Assembly (NCBI RefSeq): GCF_021010565.1
Contig: NZ_JAJNAY010000002.1
Location: forward strand, 992,001-1,056,000
Direction of reading: 5' to 3'
Length of the DNA stretch: 64,000 bases
Source of the DNA: Chryseobacterium turcicum
Lineage (GTDB): Bacteria; Bacteroidota; Bacteroidia; Flavobacteriales; Weeksellaceae
In this document: piece by piece, positions 50,286 through 59,023 of the stretch
How positions within the stretch are numbered: position 1 is the first letter of the stretch
Layout of the letters: every line of letters begins with the position of its first letter
Program-made: the position numbers and the translations under genes
The notes under the pieces: model-generated
Databases searched by the model: none
The model's input: only the letters and a program-made list of their open reading frames with translations
What the model was told of the DNA's origin: nothing

Positions 50286-51485
50286 ATGAAAAAATATTTT
50301 ATCATTTTTGCGGTATTGTGTTTTAATTTTGGTTTTTCTCAACAAAAACAAGTTAAAAGAGCAGCTGTAGCTTTCCTGAATGTAGAAAACCTCTGGGATA
50401 CCATTGCATCTGCAGACTATATTGACGGAACCCTTCCTTTTTCTAATCCCAAATTTCACAGAAGCGTACCTATTGATTCTCTAAAATTTTTAGAAACTAC
50501 AGAAGACTACAAAGGAGAATGGAGCAATGAGCTTTTGGTAGGAAAAAAAGTAATTCGTCATCAGATTTTAGCAACAGATTTTACGGCAAACAGCCCAAAA
50601 AGATGGGGAACTAAATATTACAACCAAAAACTAGCTAACGAAGCAAAAGTAATTTCAGAGCTTGGAAGACAATATACTAATGACAACCCTGCAATTTGCG
50701 GTTTAATCGAAGTAGAAAACAGACAAGTAATTGAAGACCTTATTAAGCAACCAGCGTTAGCGAAAAGCAATTATGGTATCGTGCATTACAATTCGTATGA
50801 TGCGAGAGGAATTGACATTGCAATCATTTATCAGAAAAACAGATTTGTCGTTCAAAATTCTTATACTAAAGAAATAAAAGTCTACAACGAAGACGGAAGA
50901 AGACAATACACCAGAGATGTTTTGGTTGCGATAGGGCTTTTAGATGGTGAAAAAATTGCCGTTTTTATGAATCACTGGCCTTCAAGAAGTGGTGGTGAAG
51001 CAGCTTCACAACCAAGAAGAAACGCTGCAGCAGCTGTTTTGAAAGCTGAAATGGATAAATTATCTGTAGAATATCCAGGCATCAAACTAATTTCAATGGG
51101 AGATTACAATGATGACCCAGTAAGCCCAAGTTTGAAAAAACATTTAGGAGCAGTAGAAAACCCTTCAGACTTATCTGATAAAACTCCTTATTATAATTTA
51201 ATGTACAAATTATATAAAGCAGGAGTTGCCTCTTTAGCCTATAGAGATGCCCCCAACTTATTTGACCAGATTATAGTCTCTAAAAACCTTTATTCTCCAG
51301 AGAAACTTACTCCTACTTATTCTATTTTCAAGGCAGAAATTTACGCTCCTTCTTATTTAGTAAATAAAGAAGGACAGTGGAAAGGCTACCCACTCCGTTC
51401 TTGGGACGGCGACCGATTTACTGGCGGTTACAGCGACCACTTCCCTGCGGTATCAATTCTCCAGAAAGAACATATCAAAAAATAA
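50286..51485 (+). CDS. Secreted endonuclease/exonuclease/phosphatase (EEP) family enzyme
   Basis: 399 residues. A signal peptide ends at FGFSQ (about 19). Metal-dependent EEP marks: AVAFLNVENLWDTI (the Asn/Asp of the first motif), GLIEVENRQVIEDLI with the metal Glu, RGIDIAIIYQK, FMNHWPSRSGG with the catalytic His region, ISMGDYNDDPVSPSL with Asp and Asn, and the final GGYSDHFPAVSI with Asp-His. Secreted members include DNases and phosphodiesterases. It is divergent from, and 238 bp away from, the TonB-receptor/lipoprotein operon, which suggests a joined role outside the cell. Whether it cuts DNA, RNA or small phosphate esters is not decided. Confidence 0.92.
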   Translation: MKKYFIIFAVLCFNFGFSQQKQVKRAAVAFLNVENLWDTIASADYIDGTLPFSNPKFHRSVPIDSLKFLETTEDYKGEWSNELLVGKKVIRHQILATDFTANSPKRWGTKYYNQKLANEAKVISELGRQYTNDNPAICGLIEVENRQVIEDLIKQPALAKSNYGIVHYNSYDARGIDIAIIYQKNRFVVQNSYTKEIKVYNEDGRRQYTRDVLVAIGLLDGEKIAVFMNHWPSRSGGEAASQPRRNAAAAVLKAEMDKLSVEYPGIKLISMGDYNDDPVSPSLKKHLGAVENPSDLSDKTPYYNLMYKLYKAGVASLAYRDAPNLFDQIIVSKNLYSPEKLTPTYSIFKAEIYAPSYLVNKEGQWKGYPLRSWDGDRFTGGYSDHFPAVSILQKEHIKK

Positions 51486-51490
51486 AATTA

Positions 51491-51510
51491 GGCACTCTAT
51501 TTGGAGTGCT
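51491..51510 (+). terminator. Terminator after EEP-family gene
   Basis: GCACTC/GAGTGC stem with flanking G-U pair and 6-nt loop, followed by T7. Confidence 0.8.
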
Positions 51511-51595
51511 TTTTTTGTATAAATCATTCATTATGAAATCGCCATGACTAATATTTAAATACAAACAACAAATAAAAAACAATAAACACCTGCAT

Positions 51596-52015
51596 ATGAA
51601 AAATTTAATTACCATATCACTTTTAATTCTCATTCCCTTACAATCATTTGCACAAGTCAATCCTAAAAACGAAAAGGAAGATTCCGCAATGAAACCTTCA
51701 AAAAATGAAGATGGAGAATGGGATTTAATCGTAATCGACACTCAGTTTGATTACTTTATGAATGCCATCGCAAGACCAATGAATCAATATACTGAAGCCA
51801 ATTTAAAAAGCCGAAATAGAATTTTAGTCAACGAATGGAATTCTTATTTTATGTCTGGGAAATATCGACATATTATTGAATCATCCATAGATTATGACCC
51901 AAGAGAACAGTACGGAATTAAGTTTGAGTATAAACTATATCAGGTTTTCGTATATGTAAATTGGAAATACAAACTGAGAATGAATGGACTCGGAGCAAGT
52001 GATATATTCAGATAA
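51596..52015 (+). CDS. Exported DUF6146-like protein
   Basis: 139 residues. Signal peptide ends at SFAQ (about 19). After an acidic linker comes WDLIVIDTQFDYFMNAIARP, NLKSRNRILVNEWNSYFMSG and IESSIDYDPREQYGIKFEYK, ending in a Tyr-rich YQVFVYVNWKYKLRMN. This pattern is the one I recall as DUF6146 of flavobacteria; named from memory. No catalytic residues recognised. It stands alone, convergent with sodA. Function unknown. Confidence 0.75.
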   Translation: MKNLITISLLILIPLQSFAQVNPKNEKEDSAMKPSKNEDGEWDLIVIDTQFDYFMNAIARPMNQYTEANLKSRNRILVNEWNSYFMSGKYRHIIESSIDYDPREQYGIKFEYKLYQVFVYVNWKYKLRMNGLGASDIFR

Positions 52016-52019
52016 CAAA

Positions 52020-52048
52020 AAAAGGTTCAGAAAATTTCTGAACCTTTT
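52020..52048. terminator. Bidirectional terminator, DUF6146-like / sodA
   Basis: 14-nt arms AAAAGGTTCAGAAA and TTTCTGAACCTTTT, exact complements, with T-tracts both ways. Confidence 0.9.
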
Positions 52049-52069
52049 ATATTTACAATAATCTAAAGA

Positions 52070-52666
52070 TTATTTGTTGAATAATTCTTCAACTTTATCC
52101 CAGTTTACTACATCGAAGAACGCAGACACATAATCAGGTCTTCTGTTTTGGTAGTTCAAATAATAAGCATGCTCCCAAACATCCAATCCTAAAACCGGAG
52201 TTCCTTTTGAATCAGCAACCGGCATTAATGGGTTGTCTTGATTTGGAGTAGACGTTACAGAAACAGAACCATCTTCATTTTTTACCAACCAAGCCCATCC
52301 TGAACCAAATCTTGTTTTAGCTGCCTCAGAAAAATCATTTTTGAATTTTTTAAGACCACCATAATTTTCGATAGCAGCTTTTACGCTTCCTACAGGCTCT
52401 TTGCTTCCACCTGGAGTTAAAATTTCCCAGAAAAGAGAGTGATTGAAGTGACCTCCACCGTTATTTCTTACTGCTGGTTTTTCAACAGCTGTTCTGCAGA
52501 TTTCTTCAATAGTCAATCCTTCAAGGTCTGTTCCCTCGATTGCTTTATTTAAGTTATCAACATATGCTTGGTGATGTTTTGAATGGTGGATTTCCATTGT
52601 TTTTGCATCAATTGTTGGCTCTAAAGCTTCGTAAGCATATCCTAATTTTGGTAATTCAAATGACAT
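52070..52666 (-). CDS. sodA: Superoxide dismutase, Fe/Mn family (Mn-like residues)
   Basis: 198 residues from ATG at 52666; an upstream in-frame ATG (52693) adds nine residues that run into the promoter and is not used. Removes superoxide in the cytoplasm. Metal ligands: H in [17 protein letters not shown] in [12 protein letters not shown] in [20 protein letters not shown] with its H. The outer-sphere Gln is in [11 protein letters not shown] and Gly in NNGGGHFNH, the Mn-type arrangement. Monocistronic with a strong -33/-7 promoter. Confidence 0.96.
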   Translation of the reverse strand: MSFELPKLGYAYEALEPTIDAKTMEIHHSKHHQAYVDNLNKAIEGTDLEGLTIEEICRTAVEKPAVRNNGGGHFNHSLFWEILTPGGSKEPVGSVKAAIENYGGLKKFKNDFSEAAKTRFGSGWAWLVKNEDGSVSVTSTPNQDNPLMPVADSKGTPVLGLDVWEHAYYLNYQNRRPDYVSAFFDVVNWDKVEELFNK

Positions 52667-52690
52667 AAGTTTATTTTTAATGTTATGATT

Positions 52691-52724
52691 CAAAGTTAGC
52701 CAATATTCAAGCCATTATCAAAAA
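52691..52724 (-). promoter_or_regulatory. sodA promoter
   Basis: On the minus strand TTTTTG (52724-52719), 20-nt spacer and TAACTTTG (52698-52691) match the Bacteroidota -33/-7 pattern; leader about 20 nt. Confidence 0.75.
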
Positions 52725-52774
52725 TTGAAGATTACTTTAATAAATCTTTAACATTGATAATAACAAAAAGGTAG

Positions 52775-52933
52775 TTATTTATTAAAATTACTTTAAGCAG
52801 ACCCATCATCGACAAGTTTGGCGAGAAAGCAATTATTTACTATCAAAAATGTAAAAATAGTGGCGATAAAAATTGTATTCCACGATTTATGCGCTTTCGT
52901 AAGATAGATAATGAATGGATTAAAAGAAGCTAA
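52775..52933 (+). pseudogene. Possible C-terminal gene remnant
   Basis: A frame open from a TAG at 52772 reads through IIDKFGEKAIIYYQKCKNSG and CIPRFMRFRKIDNEWIKRS to a TAA at 52931. The amino-acid mix looks protein-like and ends naturally, but there is no start codon or upstream part. It could be a relic of a deleted gene or chance. Which family it came from is unknown. Confidence 0.3.
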
Positions 52934-52938
52934 CAAAA

Positions 52939-52964
52939 AAAGCAGTCAAAATTTTGACTGCTTT
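52939..52964 (-). terminator. Terminator after rho
   Basis: 26-nt perfect palindrome (13-nt arms AAAGCAGTCAAAA/TTTTGACTGCTTT), with T-tract on the minus strand. Confidence 0.9.
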
Positions 52965-52988
52965 TATATTTTATAGGTAAATACCTTA

Positions 52989-54881
52989 TTATCTGTTCAT
53001 CGACATCAAAAACTCTTCGTTATTACGAGTTCCTCTGATATTTTTGCTTACAAATTCCATTGCCTCGATAGGATTCATCTCTGAAAGATACTTTCTGAAA
53101 ATCCACATTCTCTGCGAAGTTACTTCATCAAGTAATAAATCATCTCTTCTTGTGCTTGAAGAAATTAAATCAATTGCAGGATAAATTCTTCTGTTGGCAA
53201 TTTTTCTGTCTAATTGGAGCTCCATGTTTCCGGTACCTTTGAATTCTTCAAAAATAACTTCATCCATTTTAGAACCTGTATCAATTAAAGCGGTTGCCAC
53301 AATCGTTAGCGACCCTCCGTTTTCAATTTTTCTTGCAGCTCCGAAGAATCTTTTTGGCTTGTGTAGAGCATTTGCATCAACACCACCAGAAAGAACTTTT
53401 CCAGACGCAGGAGTTACGGTATTATAAGCTCTTGCCAATCTTGTAATTGAATCTAAAAGAATCACTACGTCATGACCACATTCTACCATTCTTTGAGCTT
53501 TTGCTAAAACTAAATTAGCAACTTTCACATGTTTATCTGCCGCTTCATCAAATGTAGAAGCAATTACCTCTGCATTTACACTTCTTTCCATATCGGTAAC
53601 TTCTTCAGGACGTTCGTCTATTAAAAGTACCATCATATAAACTTCTGGGTGGTTGGCAGCGATAGAATTGGCAATATCTTTCAACAACATCGTCTTACCG
53701 GTTTTTGGCTGAGCAACAATCATCGCTCTCTGCCCTTTTCCGATGGGTGCAAATAAATCGACGATTCTTGTTGACATCGTAGAGTTATCTCCAGACAAGT
53801 TAAATTTCTCTTCTGGAAATAATGGCGTAAGATATTCAAAAGCAACTCTATCTTTAATAAATGCTAAATCACGACCGTTTACCTCAGTAGGCTTTAGTAA
53901 TGAAAAATATTTTTCACCTTCTTTTGGAAGTCTTACAATTCCTCTTACGGTATCACCCGTTTTTAATCCAAAATTTCTAATCTGTGCGGTCGAAACATAC
54001 ACGTCATCTGGTGAAGAAATATAAGAGAAATCTGATGAACGTAAAAATCCGTAGTTATCTGGTAAAATTTCTAAAACCCCTTCAATACTAACCATACCAT
54101 CGAAGCTGAACTCTTTTTTCGGCTCATGCTGCTCCTCATGTCTCTCAGAATGATGCTGTTGCTGCCTATTCTGATTTTGATTCGGGTTTTGGTTTTGATT
54201 AGGATTTTGGTTCGGATTATTTTGATTCCGGTTTTGAGAATTTCCACTATTTTGCTGTGGATGGTTTTGACCTTTTTGATTTTGCTGTGGCTGACCTTGT
54301 TGTGGTCTTTTAGGTCTTTCTTCTTTAGCTGGTGCTGGTGCACTTGGCTGAGAATCTATATTTAAAGGAAGTTCTATAGTTCCTTGCACTTCAATTTCAC
54401 TATTCGTTGCAGGAGGTAAAACTCTTTTTCTTTTTTGTCTGTTGTTAGGAGACGCTGTTTTTTCTTCTGGAGTATTTTTCGGAGCTTCAGCTTTCGCCTC
54501 TTCCGCAGGAATTTCTTCTGCTTTGGCTTCTACTTTGGTAGCTTCCGGTATTTCGATAACTTCCGGTGCTTTTACAGGCGGAGTTTCTTTTGGCTCCGCT
54601 GCTGTTTCCACTTTAGGTTTTACAGTTTTCTTGGGAGCAGCTTTTTTAGGAGCTGGTTTTGTTACTACCTTCTCCGCCGGCTGTTCTTCTGTAACAGCAG
54701 TCGGTGTTTCTGAGGTATTGAAGTAATCTTTTGTAACTTTAGGGTTGGAAGCCTGAAAATCTAGAATAGCAAAAATCTTATCATTATCATTGCTGGTTCT
54801 TGCAACCTTAACGCCCAAATCTTTTAAGATTTTAGTCAATTCCGTTACAGATTTTGACCTTAACGTTTCTATGTTAAACAT
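52989..54881 (-). CDS. rho: Transcription termination factor Rho with long disordered insert
   Basis: 630 residues, against about 420 in E. coli. The N-terminal Rho_N helix bundle ([20 protein letters not shown]) covers about 1-45. Next comes an Ala/Pro/Lys/Glu-rich region (about 60-150), then a Gln/Asn-rich stretch (about 194-250) with little else than Q, N, P and some K/H. The cold-shock-like RNA-binding domain ([16 protein letters not shown]) and ATPase domain follow: Walker [11 protein letters not shown] near 390, [31 protein letters not shown], and [17 protein letters not shown]. The insert is typical of Bacteroidota Rho. Helicase activity is assured by motifs. Confidence 0.97.
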   Translation of the reverse strand: MFNIETLRSKSVTELTKILKDLGVKVARTSNDNDKIFAILDFQASNPKVTKDYFNTSETPTAVTEEQPAEKVVTKPAPKKAAPKKTVKPKVETAAEPKETPPVKAPEVIEIPEATKVEAKAEEIPAEEAKAEAPKNTPEEKTASPNNRQKRKRVLPPATNSEIEVQGTIELPLNIDSQPSAPAPAKEERPKRPQQGQPQQNQKGQNHPQQNSGNSQNRNQNNPNQNPNQNQNPNQNQNRQQQHHSERHEEQHEPKKEFSFDGMVSIEGVLEILPDNYGFLRSSDFSYISSPDDVYVSTAQIRNFGLKTGDTVRGIVRLPKEGEKYFSLLKPTEVNGRDLAFIKDRVAFEYLTPLFPEEKFNLSGDNSTMSTRIVDLFAPIGKGQRAMIVAQPKTGKTMLLKDIANSIAANHPEVYMMVLLIDERPEEVTDMERSVNAEVIASTFDEAADKHVKVANLVLAKAQRMVECGHDVVILLDSITRLARAYNTVTPASGKVLSGGVDANALHKPKRFFGAARKIENGGSLTIVATALIDTGSKMDEVIFEEFKGTGNMELQLDRKIANRRIYPAIDLISSSTRRDDLLLDEVTSQRMWIFRKYLSEMNPIEAMEFVSKNIRGTRNNEEFLMSMNR

Positions 54882-55025
54882 ATATAAAGTAAAATGTAAT
54901 TAGTTGTGAGTAAGAAAAGTAAGTCGGGTGACTTTTGTTTTCAAGTACATTGTATGTTGCAAATCTACACTTATTTTTGAATTGTGCAAAATTTATGTTA
55001 TTTTTGCTGCTGAATTTAAAATTCT

Positions 55026-55415
55026 ATGTTACAAAGAATACAGACTATTTGGATTTTGCTCTCGGTTTTGGCCGCAGCTTTTCTATATATTACAGGGCAG
55101 GATGTAGATGTTTTCGGAAAAACTCCGATTGTAAGCATTGCATCAATTGTTTTAGTTTTTGTAGGAGCATTGAGTTTGTTCAGTTTTAAAAACAGAAAAA
55201 GACAAATCTTGCTGAATAACATCAGCATTATTATAAACGTTTTGTTGATTGGTGTATTGGTGTACTGGGTACAAAACTTATCCGGAGGAATAGATTTTCC
55301 TGAGAAGGGTATTGAGCCGGTTTTCCCATTAATTGCGGTAATATGTTTGTTTTTGGCAAATATTTTTATCAAAAAAGATGAGAGGCTCGTAAAATCTGTA
55401 GACAGACTGCGATAA
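55026..55415 (+). CDS. DUF4293 membrane protein
   Basis: 129 residues with four hydrophobic helices (IWILLSVLAAAFLYITG, IVSIASIVLVFVGALSLF, IINVLLIGVLVYWV, VFPLIAVICLFLANIFI). The start MLQRIQTIWILLSVLAA is the signature of DUF4293, a family confined to Bacteroidota. It lies divergent to rho, with 144 bp between start codons, an arrangement I recall as common in the class. Inner membrane. Function unknown. A terminator follows. Confidence 0.88.
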   Translation: MLQRIQTIWILLSVLAAAFLYITGQDVDVFGKTPIVSIASIVLVFVGALSLFSFKNRKRQILLNNISIIINVLLIGVLVYWVQNLSGGIDFPEKGIEPVFPLIAVICLFLANIFIKKDERLVKSVDRLR

Positions 55416-55441
55416 CCTAACAATGATTTTTTTTGAGTAAG

Positions 55442-55465
55442 AACAGCTTCTTTTTAGAGGCTGTT
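55442..55465 (+). terminator. Terminator after DUF4293 gene
   Basis: 9-bp stem AACAGCTTC/GAGGCTGTT with one G-U pair and T-rich tail of more than ten T. Confidence 0.85.
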
Positions 55466-55491
55466 TTTTTTTTTGCTTGTTCCCACAAATT

Positions 55492-55646
55492 TCACAGATT
55501 TTCACAGATGATTGAAGTGAGAATAAACGAATGCCTTTTTAAAATATTTAAATAAAATTCGTGCATTCGTTACAAAAACTAGATGCAGGATGTAAAACTC
55601 CAACTCATCACACCGATTTTTCAGATAATTAAAATAAAATCTGTGA
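55492..55646. repeat. Dispersed-type inverted repeats before M28 peptidase
   Basis: TCACAGATTTT (55492-55502) pairs with AAAATCTGTGA (55636-55646), and inside it ACGAATGC (55527-55534) pairs with GCATTCGT (55563-55570). The CACAGATTTTCACAGAT wording is a type of intergenic repeat often seen in flavobacteria. The 317-bp gap between the DUF4293 and peptidase genes holds no gene. Confidence 0.6.
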
Positions 55647-55732
55647 GAATACAAATATTTTAATAGTTCTCTGCAACATTTCATATAAAATTACGACATA
55701 TTCGTTTATAATTAAACGAATAAATCTAATTT

Positions 55733-56656
55733 ATGAAAAAACTAACCTACCTTTTACTTTCACTTTTTTCGGCATCGGCTTTTGCACAAGATGTTTCTGA
55801 ACAAAGAGTAAGAACCGTAATTTCTACTCTAGCTTCTGATGAAATGAAAGGTCGCGAAATAGGAACTCCCGAAAATGATAAAGCGGCAGAATATATCGCT
55901 CAGCTTTTTAAAGAAAACAATTTAGAATATTGTACCGGAAAATCTTATCTCGTTCCTTTTAATTATAAAGGAAAAATAGCTTACAACGTTTGTGGAATTA
56001 AAAAAGGAAAGTCTGAAAAGTTTTTGGGATTTTCAGGACACTTTGACCACATTGGAGTCAACAATAAATCTGATGACAATATTTATAACGGTGCCGATGA
56101 CGATGCAAGCGGAATTACAACATTAGTAGGTATTGCTGATTATTTCAAAAATAAAAAACCTGAATTCTCAATGGTTTTCATGGCTTTTAATGGAGAAGAA
56201 AAAGGAATGCTGGGCTCAATTGCTATTTCTGAGGATAAAAATTTAGACCCTATTTACAATAATCTTTCAGCTTTATTTAATTTTGAAATGGTAGCAACAG
56301 AAGCAGAATTTGGAAAAAATACAGTATTCATTACCGGTGATGAGTTTTCTGACCTTGACGAATTATTTAATAAAAATGCGGTGAATGGTTTAAAAATACA
56401 TCCAGACCCTTATGCTAAACAACAATTGTTTTACAGATCAGACAACGTAAGTTTTGTAAAAAAGAAAATTATTGCACACTCTATTTCTACTGCAGACATG
56501 AGCAAAATTACTCATTACCATCAGGCAAATGATGATATGAGCATCGTAAATTCTGAAAACATGACGCAGATTATCAATAACTTTGCAAAAACTTTGGAGA
56601 AATTGAGCCCCAAAAATTTCACCCCAAAATATAATGATAAAGTAAAATTCGATTAA
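55733..56656 (+). CDS. M28 family metallopeptidase (exported)
   Basis: 307 residues. A signal peptide ends at AFAQ (about 19). M28 peptidases are di-zinc aminopeptidases or carboxypeptidases. Zinc ligands are visible: H in GFSGHFDHIG, D in NGADDDASGITTL, E-E in NGEEKGMLGS (the general-base Glu and a ligand), a further acidic ligand further on, and the last H in ITHYHQANDD. The fold is complete and the length normal for this subgroup. Probably periplasmic or outer-membrane associated and releases N-terminal residues from peptides. The ABC exporter gene follows 50 bp downstream. Confidence 0.92.
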   Translation: MKKLTYLLLSLFSASAFAQDVSEQRVRTVISTLASDEMKGREIGTPENDKAAEYIAQLFKENNLEYCTGKSYLVPFNYKGKIAYNVCGIKKGKSEKFLGFSGHFDHIGVNNKSDDNIYNGADDDASGITTLVGIADYFKNKKPEFSMVFMAFNGEEKGMLGSIAISEDKNLDPIYNNLSALFNFEMVATEAEFGKNTVFITGDEFSDLDELFNKNAVNGLKIHPDPYAKQQLFYRSDNVSFVKKKIIAHSISTADMSKITHYHQANDDMSIVNSENMTQIINNFAKTLEKLSPKNFTPKYNDKVKFD

Positions 56657-56681
56657 AGACGTCTTATCATTATATTTTAAT

Positions 56682-56689
56682 TAATTTTG
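56682..56689 (+). promoter_or_regulatory. -7 box of ABC exporter gene
   Basis: TAATTTTG, 17 nt upstream of the ATG at 56707. Confidence 0.45.
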
Positions 56690-56706
56690 CTATCCAATTT
56701 TATTTA

Positions 56707-58545
56707 ATGAACGAATATAAAAAAATACTAAAATTTGCACGTCCGCATCAGAAATATATTTACGGAAGTTTATTCTTCAACCTTCTCTATTCTTTATTTC
56801 AGATTGCTTCTTTAGGAACAATATTGCCCGTTCTGGGAATGCTTTTTGGAACTATTAAACGTCAAAAATTTACCGCCGCTCCTGTATATTCGGGAGAACT
56901 TGTCGATTTATTTACTTATCTGAAGTCATATTCTAATTATTACATTCAGACGTTAGTTGATGCTTATGGTACATTAAATGTTTTAGCATGGCTTTGCGTT
57001 ATCACAGCGTTTATGTTTTTACTGAGAAATATTTTCAGATATTTAGGCTCTTACCTTTTGATTAATTACCGTGTTGGGGTTACCAAAGACCTTCGAGGTG
57101 AAATGTACCGCAAGGTGTTGGCTTTGCCTGTTTCATTTTTTACAGACAGCAGAAAAGGCGATATGATGTCTCGTATGTCAAATGACGTTGGTGAAGTTGA
57201 AGGAAACATTTTAGGAAGCTTAGTTGATTTAATCAACGCTCCATTTATGTTAATCAGTACCTTAATCAGTCTTTTTTGGCTGAGTTCGGAACTTACACTT
57301 TTCTCTCTTTTGGTTTTACCGGTAATGGGAACTATGATTGCGCTCATCGGAAAAAGTCTTAAAAAAGACTCTCACGAAGCTCAAAATGAAATGGGAACTA
57401 TTTTCTCAATCGTTGATGAAACCTTAAAATCATCAAAAGTGATTAAAATTTTCAGCGCTGAGAAAATTATGGATAACCGATTCATGGGCTCTATGCAAAA
57501 ATGGATCAACAGCTCGATAAGATTGGGTAGAAAAAAAGAATTAGCTTCACCCATAAGCGAATTTCTAGGATCTGTTACTTTCTTAATCATCGCCTGGTAT
57601 GGTGGAAAACAAATTATTGTAGATCACAGTATTGCTCCGGAAGACTTTTTGGTATTTTTAGGAATGTTCTTCCAGATTTTACCTCCTGTAAAAAGTTTAT
57701 CAGCTTCTATTTCTAATGTTCAAAAAGGAGAAGCTTCTTTACACAGAGTTTTGGAGATTCTTGAAGCTGATGTAAAAATTGAAGAAGTTGCAGAACCAGT
57801 TTCTATTTCTACTCTTGATAAGCAAATAGAGTTTAAAAATATCGGTTTCTATTATGATAAATCTAATTTAATTCTAAAGAATTTTAATCTTATCATTCCG
57901 AAAGGAAAGACCGTTGCATTGGTCGGGCAAAGTGGAAGTGGTAAAACTACAATTGCCAATCTTTTAGCCCGTTTTTATGATGTTTCTGAAGGACAAATCT
58001 TAATTGATGATACCGACATTAAGCATTTAAAAATCAGTGAGTACAGAAAACTTTTAGGAATGGTAACCCAAGAATCTGTATTGTTTAATGACACCGTTTA
58101 CAACAATATTTTGATGGGTAAACCTGAAGCGACAAGAGATGAAGTAATCGCTGCCGCAAAAATTGCCAACGCAGATTCATTTATTTCTCAGCTTCCAAAT
58201 GGTTATGATACGAATATCGGAGACGATGGAGGAAAGCTTTCAGGAGGACAGAAACAAAGAGTTTCTATCGCCAGAGCGGTTCTGAAAAACCCACCGATTA
58301 TGATTTTGGATGAAGCGACTTCTGCTTTAGATACAGAATCTGAAAAATTTGTACAAGATGCCCTTGAAAAAATGATGGAAAATAGAACTTCGCTTGTGAT
58401 TGCTCACCGACTTTCTACCATCCAAAAAGCAGACTGGATTGTTGTTATGGAAAAAGGTGAAATTGTAGAACAAGGAAGCCACCCTGAACTTATGGCAAAA
58501 CAGGGAACTTACCACAAGCTGGTAGAGCTTCAAAATTTTGACTAA
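56707..58545 (+). CDS. ABC exporter, MsbA-like (fused permease and ATPase)
   Basis: 612 residues. An N-terminal six-helix exporter domain (about 15-335; IYGSLFFNLLYSLFQIASL, ISLFWLSSELTLFSLLVLPV) is fused to an ATPase domain: Walker A GQSGSGKTT near residue 406, Q-loop MVTQESVLF, ABC signature LSGGQKQRVSIARAVL near 510, Walker B IMILDEATSALD, and the H-loop in VIAHRLSTI. Such homodimers export lipids, often lipid A core (MsbA), or drugs and peptides. The insertion around residues 45-85 in the first loop is longer than in MsbA. MsbA is the best guess; no lipid A gene is adjacent. Confidence 0.92.
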   Translation: MNEYKKILKFARPHQKYIYGSLFFNLLYSLFQIASLGTILPVLGMLFGTIKRQKFTAAPVYSGELVDLFTYLKSYSNYYIQTLVDAYGTLNVLAWLCVITAFMFLLRNIFRYLGSYLLINYRVGVTKDLRGEMYRKVLALPVSFFTDSRKGDMMSRMSNDVGEVEGNILGSLVDLINAPFMLISTLISLFWLSSELTLFSLLVLPVMGTMIALIGKSLKKDSHEAQNEMGTIFSIVDETLKSSKVIKIFSAEKIMDNRFMGSMQKWINSSIRLGRKKELASPISEFLGSVTFLIIAWYGGKQIIVDHSIAPEDFLVFLGMFFQILPPVKSLSASISNVQKGEASLHRVLEILEADVKIEEVAEPVSISTLDKQIEFKNIGFYYDKSNLILKNFNLIIPKGKTVALVGQSGSGKTTIANLLARFYDVSEGQILIDDTDIKHLKISEYRKLLGMVTQESVLFNDTVYNNILMGKPEATRDEVIAAAKIANADSFISQLPNGYDTNIGDDGGKLSGGQKQRVSIARAVLKNPPIMILDEATSALDTESEKFVQDALEKMMENRTSLVIAHRLSTIQKADWIVVMEKGEIVEQGSHPELMAKQGTYHKLVELQNFD

Positions 58546-58568
58546 ATCATTTTTAAATTCAATTTAAA

Positions 58569-58916
58569 ATGAATCCTATACAAGAGTACTTCTACAGAAT
58601 CGATGAGCCTGCAAGAAGTACTCTTTTGTTTTTACGGAAAAATATTTTAGAATCTGACCCCGAAAATATTACAGAAACTTTGAGTTTTGGGCTCCCGTTT
58701 TTTAAGTTTAAAAAGAAAATGCTCTGCTATTTTTATTACAGCAAAAAGCATAAAAAACACTACATTAGTTTTTATCATGGTGACCGACTGAACCATCCGC
58801 TACTCATCAGTGAAGGCAGAAAGAAGTTTAAAATCCTTTTAATTGAGGAAAATGAGGATTTGCCTGTTGAATTAATTTTAAGCCTAATTAAAGAAGTAAA
58901 ACAATACATCAAATAA
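58569..58916 (+). CDS. DUF1801 domain protein
   Basis: 115 residues. The pattern IQEYFYRIDEPARSTLLFLRK, ITETLSFGLPFFKFKKKMLC, and KKHYISFYHGDRLNHPLL is that of the small soluble DUF1801/YdhG-like family. It starts 23 bp after the ABC exporter gene, so the two are likely cotranscribed. A bidirectional terminator follows. No catalytic residues are known for the family; function unknown. Confidence 0.85.
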   Translation: MNPIQEYFYRIDEPARSTLLFLRKNILESDPENITETLSFGLPFFKFKKKMLCYFYYSKKHKKHYISFYHGDRLNHPLLISEGRKKFKILLIEENEDLPVELILSLIKEVKQYIK

Positions 58917-58944
58917 AAACGAGAAACCAATTGGCTTCTCGTTT
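58917..58944. terminator. Bidirectional terminator after DUF1801 gene
   Basis: 14-nt arms AAACGAGAAACCAA/TTGGCTTCTCGTTT with one mismatch; sits between convergent genes. Confidence 0.8.
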
Positions 58945-59023
58945 CTGTTGATATGAATGATTAAATATAAATGCCAGATTGTAAGTCTTTTCTCTATTTT
59001 CTATTTTCTTTCATCTACTTCAA

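Larger units (their letters stand above)
52667..52988. other. Gap between sodA and rho: sodA promoter, ORF remnant, rho terminator
   Basis: The 322-bp gap has the divergent-side promoter of sodA at 52691-52724, an orphan reading-frame tail at 52775-52933 and the rho terminator at 52939-52964. No complete gene is seen. Confidence 0.6.

Noticed and set aside
54126..54726. Long plus-strand frames antisense to rho
   Set aside because: They are translations of the low-complexity Q/N and Ala/Lys-rich DNA (runs of L, I, F, R) and mirror the rho frame.
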